Origin: Sphingomonas citri | GTDB lineage: Bacteria > Pseudomonadota > Alphaproteobacteria > Sphingomonadales > Sphingomonadaceae | DNA length: 64,000 nt | Assembly: GCF_019429485.1 (NCBI RefSeq) | Contig: NZ_JAHXZN010000001.1 | Location: forward strand, 992,001 to 1,056,000 | Direction of reading: 5' to 3' | Shown: piece after piece, positions 18,629-26,503 of the stretch | Layout: each line of letters starts with the position of its first letter | Numbering within the stretch: position 1 is the stretch's first letter | Made by a program: the position numbers and the translations under genes | Notes under the pieces: generated by a model | Seen by the model: only the letters and a program-made list of their open reading frames with translations | Told to the model about the DNA's origin: nothing | Databases searched by the model: none

Positions 18629-19659
18629 GACTGTGTCTCCCTGTCCGTTTCTGTTGTCGTGTCGCGCACCACCAGACGCGGGACGATCGCCTCCGCGCCG
18701 GCCGGGTCGACCTCCACCAACCCCTCAGCCGGCGCGACGATCCGCCGCGCCAGCAGCTGCACCGCGCGCGCGCCCAGCGCCGCGATATCGACCCGCATCG
18801 TCGTCAGCGCCGGCGTCACCAGCCGCGCCAGCGGGATGTCGTCGAAGCCGGCGACGCGCACTTGGCGCGGCACCGCGACTCCGTGCCCCTTCAGCGCGAC
18901 CAGCGCGCCGATCGCCATCGCATCGTTGGCGGCGAACAGCGCGTCGGCGCGGATCGCGCCGCGCGCCACCTGTGCCGCCGCGGCGGCGCCGCTCGCCTCG
19001 GTGAAGTCGCCCTGCACCACCGTCAGCGCCACGCCGGCGCGCTCGGCCGCGGCGACCGCGCCGGCACGGCGCTCCTCGGCGTCGACGTTGCCGACCGGAC
19101 CGGCGACATGCGCGATCGTTCGCGCGCCCGCGGCGACGAGATGGTCCACCATCGCCGCCGCACCGGCCGCATTGTCGACCCGCAGCGCCGCGCCGGCGAG
19201 CCCGGGCACGCAGTTGAGAAACACCGCGGGCAGCCCCGCGGGCAGCTGCGCGCGCAGTTCCGCCGCGCCGAGCTGCGGCGCCATCACCACCAGCCCGTCG
19301 ACCTGCCCGCGCAGCGCCGCCAGCGTGTTGAGCCCGCGCCCGTCCTGCAGCACGGTGAGCAGCAGCGCGAGCCCCTGTGCCGCTACCTCGCGATCCATGC
19401 CGCGCAGCAGCTCGGAGAAGAACTCGCCGTGAAGATCGGGCAGCACCACGCCGATCGCCGAGGTGCGCGCAAGGCTGAGGCTGCGCGCACCGGCGTGCGG
19501 CACATAGCCGAGGCGAGCCGCCACCTCCTGCACGCGCGCGCGGAGCTCGGGCCGGACCCGCTCGTGCCCGTTAAGCGCGCGCGACACCGAGGCGACTGAC
19601 ACTTGCGCCTCGCGCGCGACATCACGGATCGTTGCGTTTGGCATGCGCCGCGTGGACAT
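18625..19659 (-). CDS. LacI-family transcriptional regulator
   Basis: A typical LacI-family repressor of about 344 residues. The N-terminal helix-turn-helix and hinge are TIRDVAREAQVSVASVSRAL and RPELRARVQEVAARLGYVPH. A periplasmic-binding-protein-like sensor domain follows (IGVVLPDLHGEFFSELLRG, ALFAANDAMAIGAL, VAGFDDIPLARLVTPALTT). Two starts are possible: ATG 19659 with GGGAGAGG close before it, and ATG 19644, which gives the usual family N-terminus MPNATIRDVA. The gene is followed, with a four-base ATGA overlap, by the TBDR gene, so regulator and transporter appear coupled. A palindrome at 19703-19716 upstream is a good operator candidate, suggesting autoregulation together with control of the divergent GH3 gene. 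The effector sugar is unknown. Confidence 0.92.
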   Translation of the reverse strand: MSTRRMPNATIRDVAREAQVSVASVSRALNGHERVRPELRARVQEVAARLGYVPHAGARSLSLARTSAIGVVLPDLHGEFFSELLRGMDREVAAQGLALLLTVLQDGRGLNTLAALRGQVDGLVVMAPQLGAAELRAQLPAGLPAVFLNCVPGLAGAALRVDNAAGAAAMVDHLVAAGARTIAHVAGPVGNVDAEERRAGAVAAAERAGVALTVVQGDFTEASGAAAAAQVARGAIRADALFAANDAMAIGALVALKGHGVAVPRQVRVAGFDDIPLARLVTPALTTMRVDIAALGARAVQLLARRIVAPAEGLVEVDPAGAEAIVPRLVVRDTTTETDRETQS

Positions 19660-19702
19660 CCTCTCCCGCGACGGCGCACACCATGCGCATTGCCGTCGTT
19701 GA

Positions 19703-19716
19703 TGTAACCGTTTACA
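19703..19716. promoter_or_regulatory. Candidate LacI-family operator between divergent genes
   Basis: TGTAACCGTTTACA is a 14-base imperfect palindrome centred on CG, the usual form of a LacI-family site; 12 of 14 positions are symmetric. It sits 44 bases upstream of the LacI gene start (19659) and 48 bases upstream of the GH3 start (19764), so one bound repressor could act on both promoters. Confidence 0.65.
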
Positions 19717-19763
19717 CGTAACAACCGAGACGATCAATCCTGCCGCTAACGAGGGGAGAGGAC

Positions 19764-22058
19764 ATGACTCAGGACGCATCACGGCCCTCGCGCCGCGCCT
19801 GGCTGATGGGCGCGGGCGCTACGCTCGCCTGGGTCGCCAGCCCGGCGCGCGCGCTGCTCGCCCAGGCTGCCGCGGCACCGCTGCCCGACGAGGTCGAGTC
19901 GCTCGTCGCGCGCATGACGGTGGAGGAGAAGGCGGGCCAGCTCACGCTGATGGCCGCGGCCTGGGCGGGCGGCGCGGCGACCGCGCTCAACCCTGCGGGC
20001 GCAGGCGCCAGCTTCGAGGGACAGTTGCGCGACGTGCGGCGCGGCCGGCTCACCGGCGTATTCAACGGCAATGGCGCGGTGATGGCGCAGCGGATGCAGC
20101 GGGCGGCGATGACGCAGTCGCGGCTCAAGATCCCGCTGCTGTTCGCGGCCGACATCATTCACGGCTTCCGCACCGTCTTCCCGGTGCCGCTGGCGGAGGC
20201 GGCGAGTTTCGATCCCGAGCTGGCGCGCCGCACCGCGCGTGCCGCCGGGGCGGAGGCGGCGGCGTCGGGGATCGACTGGACCTTCGCGCCCATGGTCGAC
20301 ATCGCGCGTGACGCGCGCTGGGGCCGTGGCGTCGAGGGTGCGGGCGAGGACGTGCTGCTCGGGCGACTGATGGCGGCGGCGCGCGTGCGCGGCTTCCAGG
20401 GCGAGAACGGGCTCGCCGACCCCCGCGCGGTAGCGGCCTGCGCCAAGCATTTCGTCGCTTATGGCGCCGGCGAGGGCGGGCTCGACTATAACAGCGTCGA
20501 CGTCTCCGAGCGGACGCTGCGCGAGGTCTATTTCCCGCCGTTCGAGGCGGCGCTGGCCGCGGGCGCGCCCACGGTGATGGCCTCGTTCAACGAGATATCG
20601 GGCGTGCCCGCCACCGCGAACGACTGGCTGCTCACCGACGTGCTGCGGCGCGAATGGGGCTTCGGCGGGCTGGTCGTCTCCGACTATACCGGCGACGAGG
20701 AGTTGATCGCGCACGGCCTCGCCGCCGACGCGCGCGAGGCGACCAGGCTGGCGTTCCTGGCCGGCGTCGACATGTCGATGCAGAGCGGCTTCTACCTCAA
20801 GCACCTGCCCGACCTCGTCGCCAAGGGCGAGGTGCCCGCGGCTCGGCTCGACGAAGCGGTGCGGCGCGTGCTCGCGCTCAAGGTGACGTTGGGGCTGTTC
20901 GACGACCCGTTCCGCCGCATCGATCCGGCGCGCGAACGCGCCGAGGTACGCACGCCCGCCACGCTGGCGCTGGCGCGCGAGGCCGGGGCGCGCTCGATCG
21001 TGCTGCTCAAGAACGAAGAGCAACTGCTGCCGCTGCCGCGCGCAGGGAAGCGCATCGCGCTGATCGGACCGTTCGTCTCCGGCCAGCACGACCTGATCGG
21101 CCCGTGGAACGTCTACGGCACCGACGCGGACGCGACCGACCTCGCCACGGCGGTGCGCAGCATGGTCGCGGACGCGGCGCAGGTGAGCGTCACGCCGGGG
21201 TCGGCGATCCTTGCGCCGCTGCCCGGCGGGATCGCCGCGGCGGAGGCGGCGGCACGCGCCGCCGACGTCGTCGTGCTCGCGGTCGGCGAGGCGCAGGACA
21301 TGTCGGGCGAGGCGCAGTCGCGCTCGGCGGTGGTGGTACCCGAGCCGCAGCTCGCGCTGGCGCGCGCCGTCGCCACGACCGGGACGCCGCTGGTGGTGCT
21401 GCTGCGCACCGGCCGCGCGCTCGCGCTCGACGACGCGGTGCTCGGCGCGCGGGCTGTCGCGGTGACCTGGTTCCTCGGTTCGCAGGACGGGCCGGCGATC
21501 GCGGACATGCTCTTCGGCAGGGTGGCCCCCTCGGCGCGGCTGCCCGTCTCCTTCCCGCGCGCCACCGGCCAGTCACCTTATTATTACGCGCACAAGTCGA
21601 CCGGGCGCCCCAACCCGCCCGGCCCGCTCCAGCCGTTCAAGGCGCATTACCGCGAATTCGAGCAGAGCGCGCTTTTCCCCTTCGGCCACGGCCTGACCTA
21701 CGGCGACGTCGTTTACTCGGACCTGTCGTTGAGCAGCGACCGGCTCGCTCCCGGCGACGCGCTGACCGTGCGCGCGACGGTGATGAACCGTGGACACCAT
21801 CCCGCCGACGAAGTGGTGCAGCTCTACGTCCACGATGTCGCCGCGAGTGTCACTCGCCCCATCCGCGAACTGAAAGCCTTTCAGCGGGTCACGCTGTCAC
21901 CGGGCGAGCGGAAGACGGTCAGCTTCACGCTGCGTCGTGACGACCTGCTGTTCGTAGGCCGGGACCTGAAGCGGATGGTCGAGCCAGGCGCTTTCCGCCT
22001 CTGGGTGGCGCCGTCGGCGGAAGCAGAGGGCGTGAACGGTTCGTTCATGCTGGGCTAA
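19764..22058 (+). CDS. GH3 beta-glucosidase, BglX-like, Tat-exported
   Basis: GH3 enzyme of 764 residues resembling periplasmic BglX-type beta-glucosidases. The N-terminus has a twin-arginine signal (SRRAWLMGAGATLAWVA) ending near residue 34. The barrel begins with VARMTVEEKAGQL and carries LLFAADIIHGFRTVFPVPL. The nucleophile is D307 in LVVSDYTGDEEL. The C-terminal sandwich contains LLKNEEQLLPLPRAGKRIAL, and a fibronectin-type III-like domain (VMNRGHHPADEVVQLYV) ends the protein. GAGGGGAGAGGAC gives a strong ribosome site. It is transcribed divergently from the LacI-TBDR-GH144-like run across a shared operator. With a GH144-type endoglucanase it could hydrolyse sophoro-oligosaccharides to glucose; this is a context-based proposal. 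Confidence 0.9.
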   Translation: MTQDASRPSRRAWLMGAGATLAWVASPARALLAQAAAAPLPDEVESLVARMTVEEKAGQLTLMAAAWAGGAATALNPAGAGASFEGQLRDVRRGRLTGVFNGNGAVMAQRMQRAAMTQSRLKIPLLFAADIIHGFRTVFPVPLAEAASFDPELARRTARAAGAEAAASGIDWTFAPMVDIARDARWGRGVEGAGEDVLLGRLMAAARVRGFQGENGLADPRAVAACAKHFVAYGAGEGGLDYNSVDVSERTLREVYFPPFEAALAAGAPTVMASFNEISGVPATANDWLLTDVLRREWGFGGLVVSDYTGDEELIAHGLAADAREATRLAFLAGVDMSMQSGFYLKHLPDLVAKGEVPAARLDEAVRRVLALKVTLGLFDDPFRRIDPARERAEVRTPATLALAREAGARSIVLLKNEEQLLPLPRAGKRIALIGPFVSGQHDLIGPWNVYGTDADATDLATAVRSMVADAAQVSVTPGSAILAPLPGGIAAAEAAARAADVVVLAVGEAQDMSGEAQSRSAVVVPEPQLALARAVATTGTPLVVLLRTGRALALDDAVLGARAVAVTWFLGSQDGPAIADMLFGRVAPSARLPVSFPRATGQSPYYYAHKSTGRPNPPGPLQPFKAHYREFEQSALFPFGHGLTYGDVVYSDLSLSSDRLAPGDALTVRATVMNRGHHPADEVVQLYVHDVAASVTRPIRELKAFQRVTLSPGERKTVSFTLRRDDLLFVGRDLKRMVEPGAFRLWVAPSAEAEGVNGSFMLG

Positions 22059-22129
22059 CCCGCTGCCCGGTCGTGTCGCGCAGTTGTAAGAATGTCACAT
22101 CGTTTTGCAAATTTATTACCAGCATTTGG

Positions 22130-22143
22130 CAGTAGCGCTACCG
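22130..22143. promoter_or_regulatory. Second palindromic operator candidate, upstream of the TBDR
   Basis: CAGTAGCGCTACCG is a near-perfect palindrome (core GTAGCGCTAC) about 62 bases upstream of the TBDR start. Its size and central CG fit a LacI-family site, but its half-sites differ from those of the 19703 palindrome, so another LacI-type regulator outside the window may bind here. Confidence 0.5.
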
Positions 22144-22204
22144 GGCTTGTTTCTTGCCGCCTCACCGTTTTGAGTGACCCCAATCGATAAAAAGGGGTTT
22201 CCTC

Positions 22205-25200
22205 ATGAGAATGTCGCGTTTCCTATGCGCCACCGCGATCGCGAGCGCTGCCTTGGCACTGCCGGGTGTGGCGTTCGCGCAGGCGGGCTCGCCGACCCAG
22301 GAGCAGGACGCCACCGCGCCGGGCACGACCGAGGTCGGTGCCGAGGACGTCGTCGTCACCGGCTCGCGCATCCGCCGCCCGAACGACGATTCGCCCATTC
22401 CGATCACGACCGTCACCGCGCAGGACATCTTCGAGACTGGCCGCATCTCGATCGGCGACACGCTCAACCAGCTGCCGCAGCTGCGTCCGTCGCTCGGCTC
22501 GCAGAACTCGACCTCGGGGCTCGGCACGCGCGGCGTCAACTTCCTCGACCTGCGTGACCTCGGCCGTCAGCGCACGCTGGTGCTGGTCAACGGCCGCCGC
22601 CACGTCTCGGCCGACATCATCAACAACGGCAATGCCGTCGACGTCAACACCATCCCGACCGACCTGGTCGAGCGGATCGACATCGTCACCGGCGGCGTCT
22701 CGTCGGTGTACGGGTCGGACGCGATCGCGGGCGTCGTCAACTTCGTGCTCAAGGACAGCTACGACGGGCTGCAGCTCCACGGGCAGAACGGCATCAGCAC
22801 CTACGGTGACGCCGGCAACCAATATGTGTCGGTGCTCGCGGGCAAGAACTTCGCGGACGGGCGCGGTAACATCGCCATCAACGCCGAGTTCGCGCACCAA
22901 CAGGATTATTACGCGTCCGGTCGGCCGAACCTGCGCCAGAACAACAACTTCATCGTCACCGACACGGACGCCGCCAGCGCGCCGTCCGACGGCGTGTTCG
23001 ACCGCACCTTCTACAATGACCTGCGCGGCGCGACGATCTCGCTCGGCGGTCAGGTTGGCGTTCGCTATCGCGCGGGCACCGCGCCGTGCGGCGCGGACTC
23101 GGTCGGCAATTCCTACACCTGCGGTTATCTCTTCCAGCCAGGCGGCGCGCTGGCCGCACAGACCGGCACCCGCGTCGGCTTGGCGCCGAACGGCAATTTC
23201 ATCGGCGGCAACGGCACCACCAGCCGCGAAGGCAATCTCCTCGTCCTGTCACCCGATCTGAAGCGCTACGTCGTCAACGTGCTCGGTCACTTCGAGGTAT
23301 CGCCCGCCTTCGTGCCGTTCATCGAGGCCAAGTACGTCCGCACCGAGGCGTTCGGCTCGCAGAGCGGCCCGTTCTTCTCGCAGGGGACCACGCTGGCCGA
23401 CGGGATCGATGCGGGCTTCGCCGACCGTTCCTACTCCAACGCCGGCTCGGTGACGAACCGTGAGGGCATTCGGCTCGACAACCCGTACCTGGACGCCGCC
23501 GCGCGGAGCACGATCTCGCAGCAGCTGATCGCGGCGATCAATTCGGGCGTAAACCCGAACACCGGCGCGGCCTTCACCGGCGCCAACGCGGCCGCGAACC
23601 AGGCGGCGGCGCTGGCACAGGTGGCGGCGGGCACCTACCGCTTCTCGCTGCGCCGCAACTGGGTCGACCTGGGCACGCGCGACGAGCGGATGGTACGCGA
23701 TACCTATCGCGCCGTGGTCGGCGTGCGCGGCGACTTCAACGACGACTGGCACTATGAAGTGTCGGCCAATTACGGCCAGCACAAAGAGAATAGCGTCATC
23801 ACCGGCAACGTGAACACGCAGCGTTACCTGCTGGCGGTGGACACGACGCGCAACGCCGCCGGCCAGATCGTCTGCCGCTCGCAGGTCGACCCAGCCTATG
23901 CCGGCGAAGACATCGGCGGCGATCCCTCACGCCTCGCCGCCGACATCGCCGCCTGCGTCCCCCTCAACCCGTTCGGGCAGGGCTCGGTCAGCGACGCGGC
24001 ACGCGCATATCTGATCAACCCGACCACTGCCGAGGGCAAGGCGACCCAGTTCGTCGCCAGCGGCTACGTCGCCGGTGACCTCAGCCAGCTGTTCGAGCTG
24101 CCGGGCGGTCCGGTGGGCTTCTCGGTCGGCGCCGAATACCGCCGCGAGACGCTGACCTACGACCTCGATCCGCTGACCCAGGCGGGCTACAACTTCTACA
24201 ACGCCATTCCGAGCTTCCGGGCGCCCGCGTTCGAGGTGAAGGAAGCGTACGGCGAGGTTTCGGTCCCGCTGATCAAGGACGTGTTCCTGATCAAGGAACT
24301 GACGCTCTCGGGCGCGGGCCGCGTCGCCGACTATAAGGGTTCGGTCGGCACTGTGTTCGCATGGAACGGAAATGCCGTCTGGCGTCCGATCAACGACCTG
24401 CAGCTGCGCGGCGGCTATGCCAAGTCGGTGCGCTCGCCCTACCTCGGCGAGACCTACGCGCCGGCCGGCCAGAACTTCACGCCCGCGCCCGCGGATCCCT
24501 GCTCGGCGCGCAACATCGGCACAGGATCGGCCAACCGCGCGGCCAATTGCGCCGCGGCGGGCATCCCGACCAGCTACGACTACGTCTACTCCTCGTCACT
24601 GGAGATCAACAGCGGCGGCAACCGCAACCTGTCGGAGGAGACGTCGAAGTCGATCACGCTGGGCGCGGTCTTCCAGCCGAGCTTCGTCCGCGGCCTTTCG
24701 GTGTCGGTCGACTATTACGACATCAAGGTCGAGAACGTGATCACCTCGCCGGACGTGCAGCAGGCACTGAATGCCTGCTACGATGCGCCGTCGCTGGACA
24801 ATCAGTTCTGCGCCCTGTTCCAGCGCGCCGGCGCGGATGGTGGTCCGAACGGCGAGGAGCCGTATCGGATCATCGAGGGGTCGTACCAGGACTCGCCGCG
24901 GAACTACGCTCAGCTGCGCGCGCGCGGTATCGACACCCAGGTCTCGTACAATCACGACTTCGGCATCGTCCGCGCCTCGCTCGAGGGTGTGTGGACCCAC
25001 ATCCTGCAGCGGGACGACTTCACCGATCCGTCCAACCCCAACTTCAAGAACGTCATCACCGACGAGCTCGGCACGCCGTCCGATCGCTTCAACATCAGCA
25101 CCAACCTGAAGTTCGGCGCGTTCACGATCGGTCACACGCTGCGGTGGATCGACGGCATGTACCTGAATACTTGGGAAGACTATAATGGCGTCAACGGCGA

Positions 25201-25426
25201 GCCGCCGCAGAACGCCGATTACGCGCCGATCAAGAAGTATCCGACCGTCACATACAACGACATCCGCTTCTCGCTGGACGTGAACGATCAGTTCAACTTC
25301 TACGGCGGTGCCACCAACATCGGTGACGTGAAGCCACCGTACGGCCTGACCGGCATCGGGCTGGGTTCGGGCATCTACGACAACCGCGGTCGCTTCATCT
25401 ACATGGGCCTCACCGCGAAGTTCTGA
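22205..25426 (+). CDS. TonB-dependent receptor
   Basis: A 1073-residue TBDR without the regulatory-like N-domain of the other receptor. The signal peptide covers residues 1-26 (ending PGVAFAQ). The plug starts at EDVVVTGSRIRRPNDDSPIP and contains TLVLVNGRRHV and VYGSDAIAGVVNFVLKD, as in the large sphingomonad and Caulobacter receptors of the iron/carbohydrate type. Internal Cys pairs (CGADSVGNSYTC) probably lie in extracellular loops. The barrel ends with YMGLTAKF. A leader with AAAAGGGG precedes the ATG. It follows the GH3 gene by 146 bases and has its own operator candidate and its own terminator. It is likely a transporter for oligosaccharides produced by the locus; the ligand is not deducible. 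Confidence 0.92.
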   Translation: MRMSRFLCATAIASAALALPGVAFAQAGSPTQEQDATAPGTTEVGAEDVVVTGSRIRRPNDDSPIPITTVTAQDIFETGRISIGDTLNQLPQLRPSLGSQNSTSGLGTRGVNFLDLRDLGRQRTLVLVNGRRHVSADIINNGNAVDVNTIPTDLVERIDIVTGGVSSVYGSDAIAGVVNFVLKDSYDGLQLHGQNGISTYGDAGNQYVSVLAGKNFADGRGNIAINAEFAHQQDYYASGRPNLRQNNNFIVTDTDAASAPSDGVFDRTFYNDLRGATISLGGQVGVRYRAGTAPCGADSVGNSYTCGYLFQPGGALAAQTGTRVGLAPNGNFIGGNGTTSREGNLLVLSPDLKRYVVNVLGHFEVSPAFVPFIEAKYVRTEAFGSQSGPFFSQGTTLADGIDAGFADRSYSNAGSVTNREGIRLDNPYLDAAARSTISQQLIAAINSGVNPNTGAAFTGANAAANQAAALAQVAAGTYRFSLRRNWVDLGTRDERMVRDTYRAVVGVRGDFNDDWHYEVSANYGQHKENSVITGNVNTQRYLLAVDTTRNAAGQIVCRSQVDPAYAGEDIGGDPSRLAADIAACVPLNPFGQGSVSDAARAYLINPTTAEGKATQFVASGYVAGDLSQLFELPGGPVGFSVGAEYRRETLTYDLDPLTQAGYNFYNAIPSFRAPAFEVKEAYGEVSVPLIKDVFLIKELTLSGAGRVADYKGSVGTVFAWNGNAVWRPINDLQLRGGYAKSVRSPYLGETYAPAGQNFTPAPADPCSARNIGTGSANRAANCAAAGIPTSYDYVYSSSLEINSGGNRNLSEETSKSITLGAVFQPSFVRGLSVSVDYYDIKVENVITSPDVQQALNACYDAPSLDNQFCALFQRAGADGGPNGEEPYRIIEGSYQDSPRNYAQLRARGIDTQVSYNHDFGIVRASLEGVWTHILQRDDFTDPSNPNFKNVITDELGTPSDRFNISTNLKFGAFTIGHTLRWIDGMYLNTWEDYNGVNGEPPQNADYAPIKKYPTVTYNDIRFSLDVNDQFNFYGGATNIGDVKPPYGLTGIGLGSGIYDNRGRFIYMGLTAKF

Positions 25427-25451
25427 TCCGCGGATCAGCGTGTTAGGAAGA

Positions 25452-25481
25452 GGGGTCGGGCATCTGCCCGGCCCCTTTTTT
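25452..25481 (+). terminator. Rho-independent terminator after the TBDR
   Basis: A ten-base-pair stem (GGGGTCGGGC with GCCCGGCCCC, one U-G pair), a four-base loop, and six Ts follow the stop codon by 25 bases. This is the clearest intrinsic terminator in the window and ends the glycan-utilisation region. Confidence 0.9.
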
Positions 25482-25501
25482 GATTTTGCACGGAGCGGCA
25501 G

Positions 25502-26464
25502 ATGACGGTGGAGGAGGCTGAGCGGCTCGCGGCTTCTGGGCAGGCCGTCGCCGCGGCCGAGGTGCTGGCGGAGGCCGCCCGCGGCGGCGACGCGGACGCG
25601 GCGATGCTGCTCGCGGTCTGGTTGCTGCGCGGCGCGCCGCTGCGACGCGATCTCACAGCCGCGCGCGTCTGGCTGCGCCGCGCGGTAGAGATCGGACATG
25701 TCGACGCCGCGCTGACCGAGGTCGCCCTTACCGCCAACGGCAGCGGCGCGAGCGCCGACTGGCCGTCAGCGCTCGCTTTTTTGCGAACGGCCGCCGCGCA
25801 CGACCCCGTCGCCGCCGCGCAGCTCGCGCTGGTGAACGCGATGGCGCTCGACCGCTCCGGGCTGCCGACCCGCCTGCCCGCCCCGGAATCGTTGAGTGCG
25901 GCGCCGCGGATCGTCCGCTTTCCCGCGCTGCTCACGCCCGCCGAGTGCGCGCATCTCGCCGGCGTCGGCGCGGCGCTGCTCGAGCCGGCACGCGTGATCG
26001 ATCCGCGGACGGGGGCCTGGGTGGCGCATCCGATCCGCACGTCGGACGGCGGGTCGATCGGGCCGACGCGCGAGGATCTCGTCGTCCGCGCGATCAACGT
26101 GCGGGTCGCGGCGATCAGCGACACGAGCGTCGCCCAGGGCGAACCGCTGACCGTGCTGCGCTACCGGCCGGGCCAGGAATATCGCCCGCATCTCGACACG
26201 ATCCAGGGCGCGACCAACCAGCGGATCGTCACCGTGTTGCTCTACCTCAACCAGGGATTCGCCGGCGGCGGGACGCACTTCCCCGAGGTGGACCTCACGG
26301 TCACACCGCGCGGCGGTGACGCCTTGTTGTTCGCCAACACGCGCGCCGACGGACGATCAGACCCGACGTCACGACATGCCGGGCTCCCGGTAATTCAAGG
26401 TGCGAAATGGCTGGCGACGCGGTGGATCCGCGCCTCGCCCGTGGATCCGTGGACGCTCGCCTGA
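25502..26464 (+). CDS. 2-oxoglutarate-Fe(II) oxygenase of the prolyl 4-hydroxylase type with Sel1-like N-terminus
   Basis: A 320-residue protein. Residues 1-120 are Ala-rich helical repeats resembling Sel1/TPR units (GDADAAMLLAVWLLRGAP, GHVDAALTEVAL). The C-terminal half is a prolyl-4-hydroxylase-type double-stranded beta-helix: YRPGQEYRPHLDTI gives the HxD iron ligands, RHAGLPVIQGAKWLATRW gives the distal His and the basic residue for 2-oxoglutarate, and GGGTHFPEVDLTVTPRGGDALLF lies between. There is no signal peptide, so it should be cytoplasmic. It hydroxylates a peptide or small molecule that is not identifiable here. It follows the TBDR but is separated by a terminator. The ATG is preceded by CGGAGCGGCAG. 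Confidence 0.85.
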   Translation: MTVEEAERLAASGQAVAAAEVLAEAARGGDADAAMLLAVWLLRGAPLRRDLTAARVWLRRAVEIGHVDAALTEVALTANGSGASADWPSALAFLRTAAAHDPVAAAQLALVNAMALDRSGLPTRLPAPESLSAAPRIVRFPALLTPAECAHLAGVGAALLEPARVIDPRTGAWVAHPIRTSDGGSIGPTREDLVVRAINVRVAAISDTSVAQGEPLTVLRYRPGQEYRPHLDTIQGATNQRIVTVLLYLNQGFAGGGTHFPEVDLTVTPRGGDALLFANTRADGRSDPTSRHAGLPVIQGAKWLATRWIRASPVDPWTLA

Positions 26465-26466
26465 GG

Positions 26467-26495
26467 GGGCCGGGCGCGCTGCCGCCGCCCGGCCC
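26467..26495. terminator. GC-rich hairpin between convergent genes
   Basis: GGGCCGGGCG and CGCCCGGCCC form a perfect ten-base stem between the oxygenase stop and the protease stop. It lacks a T run on either side, so it may slow polymerase or protect 3' ends rather than act as a classic terminator. Confidence 0.55.
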
Positions 26496-26503
26496 TGCGA
26501 TGC

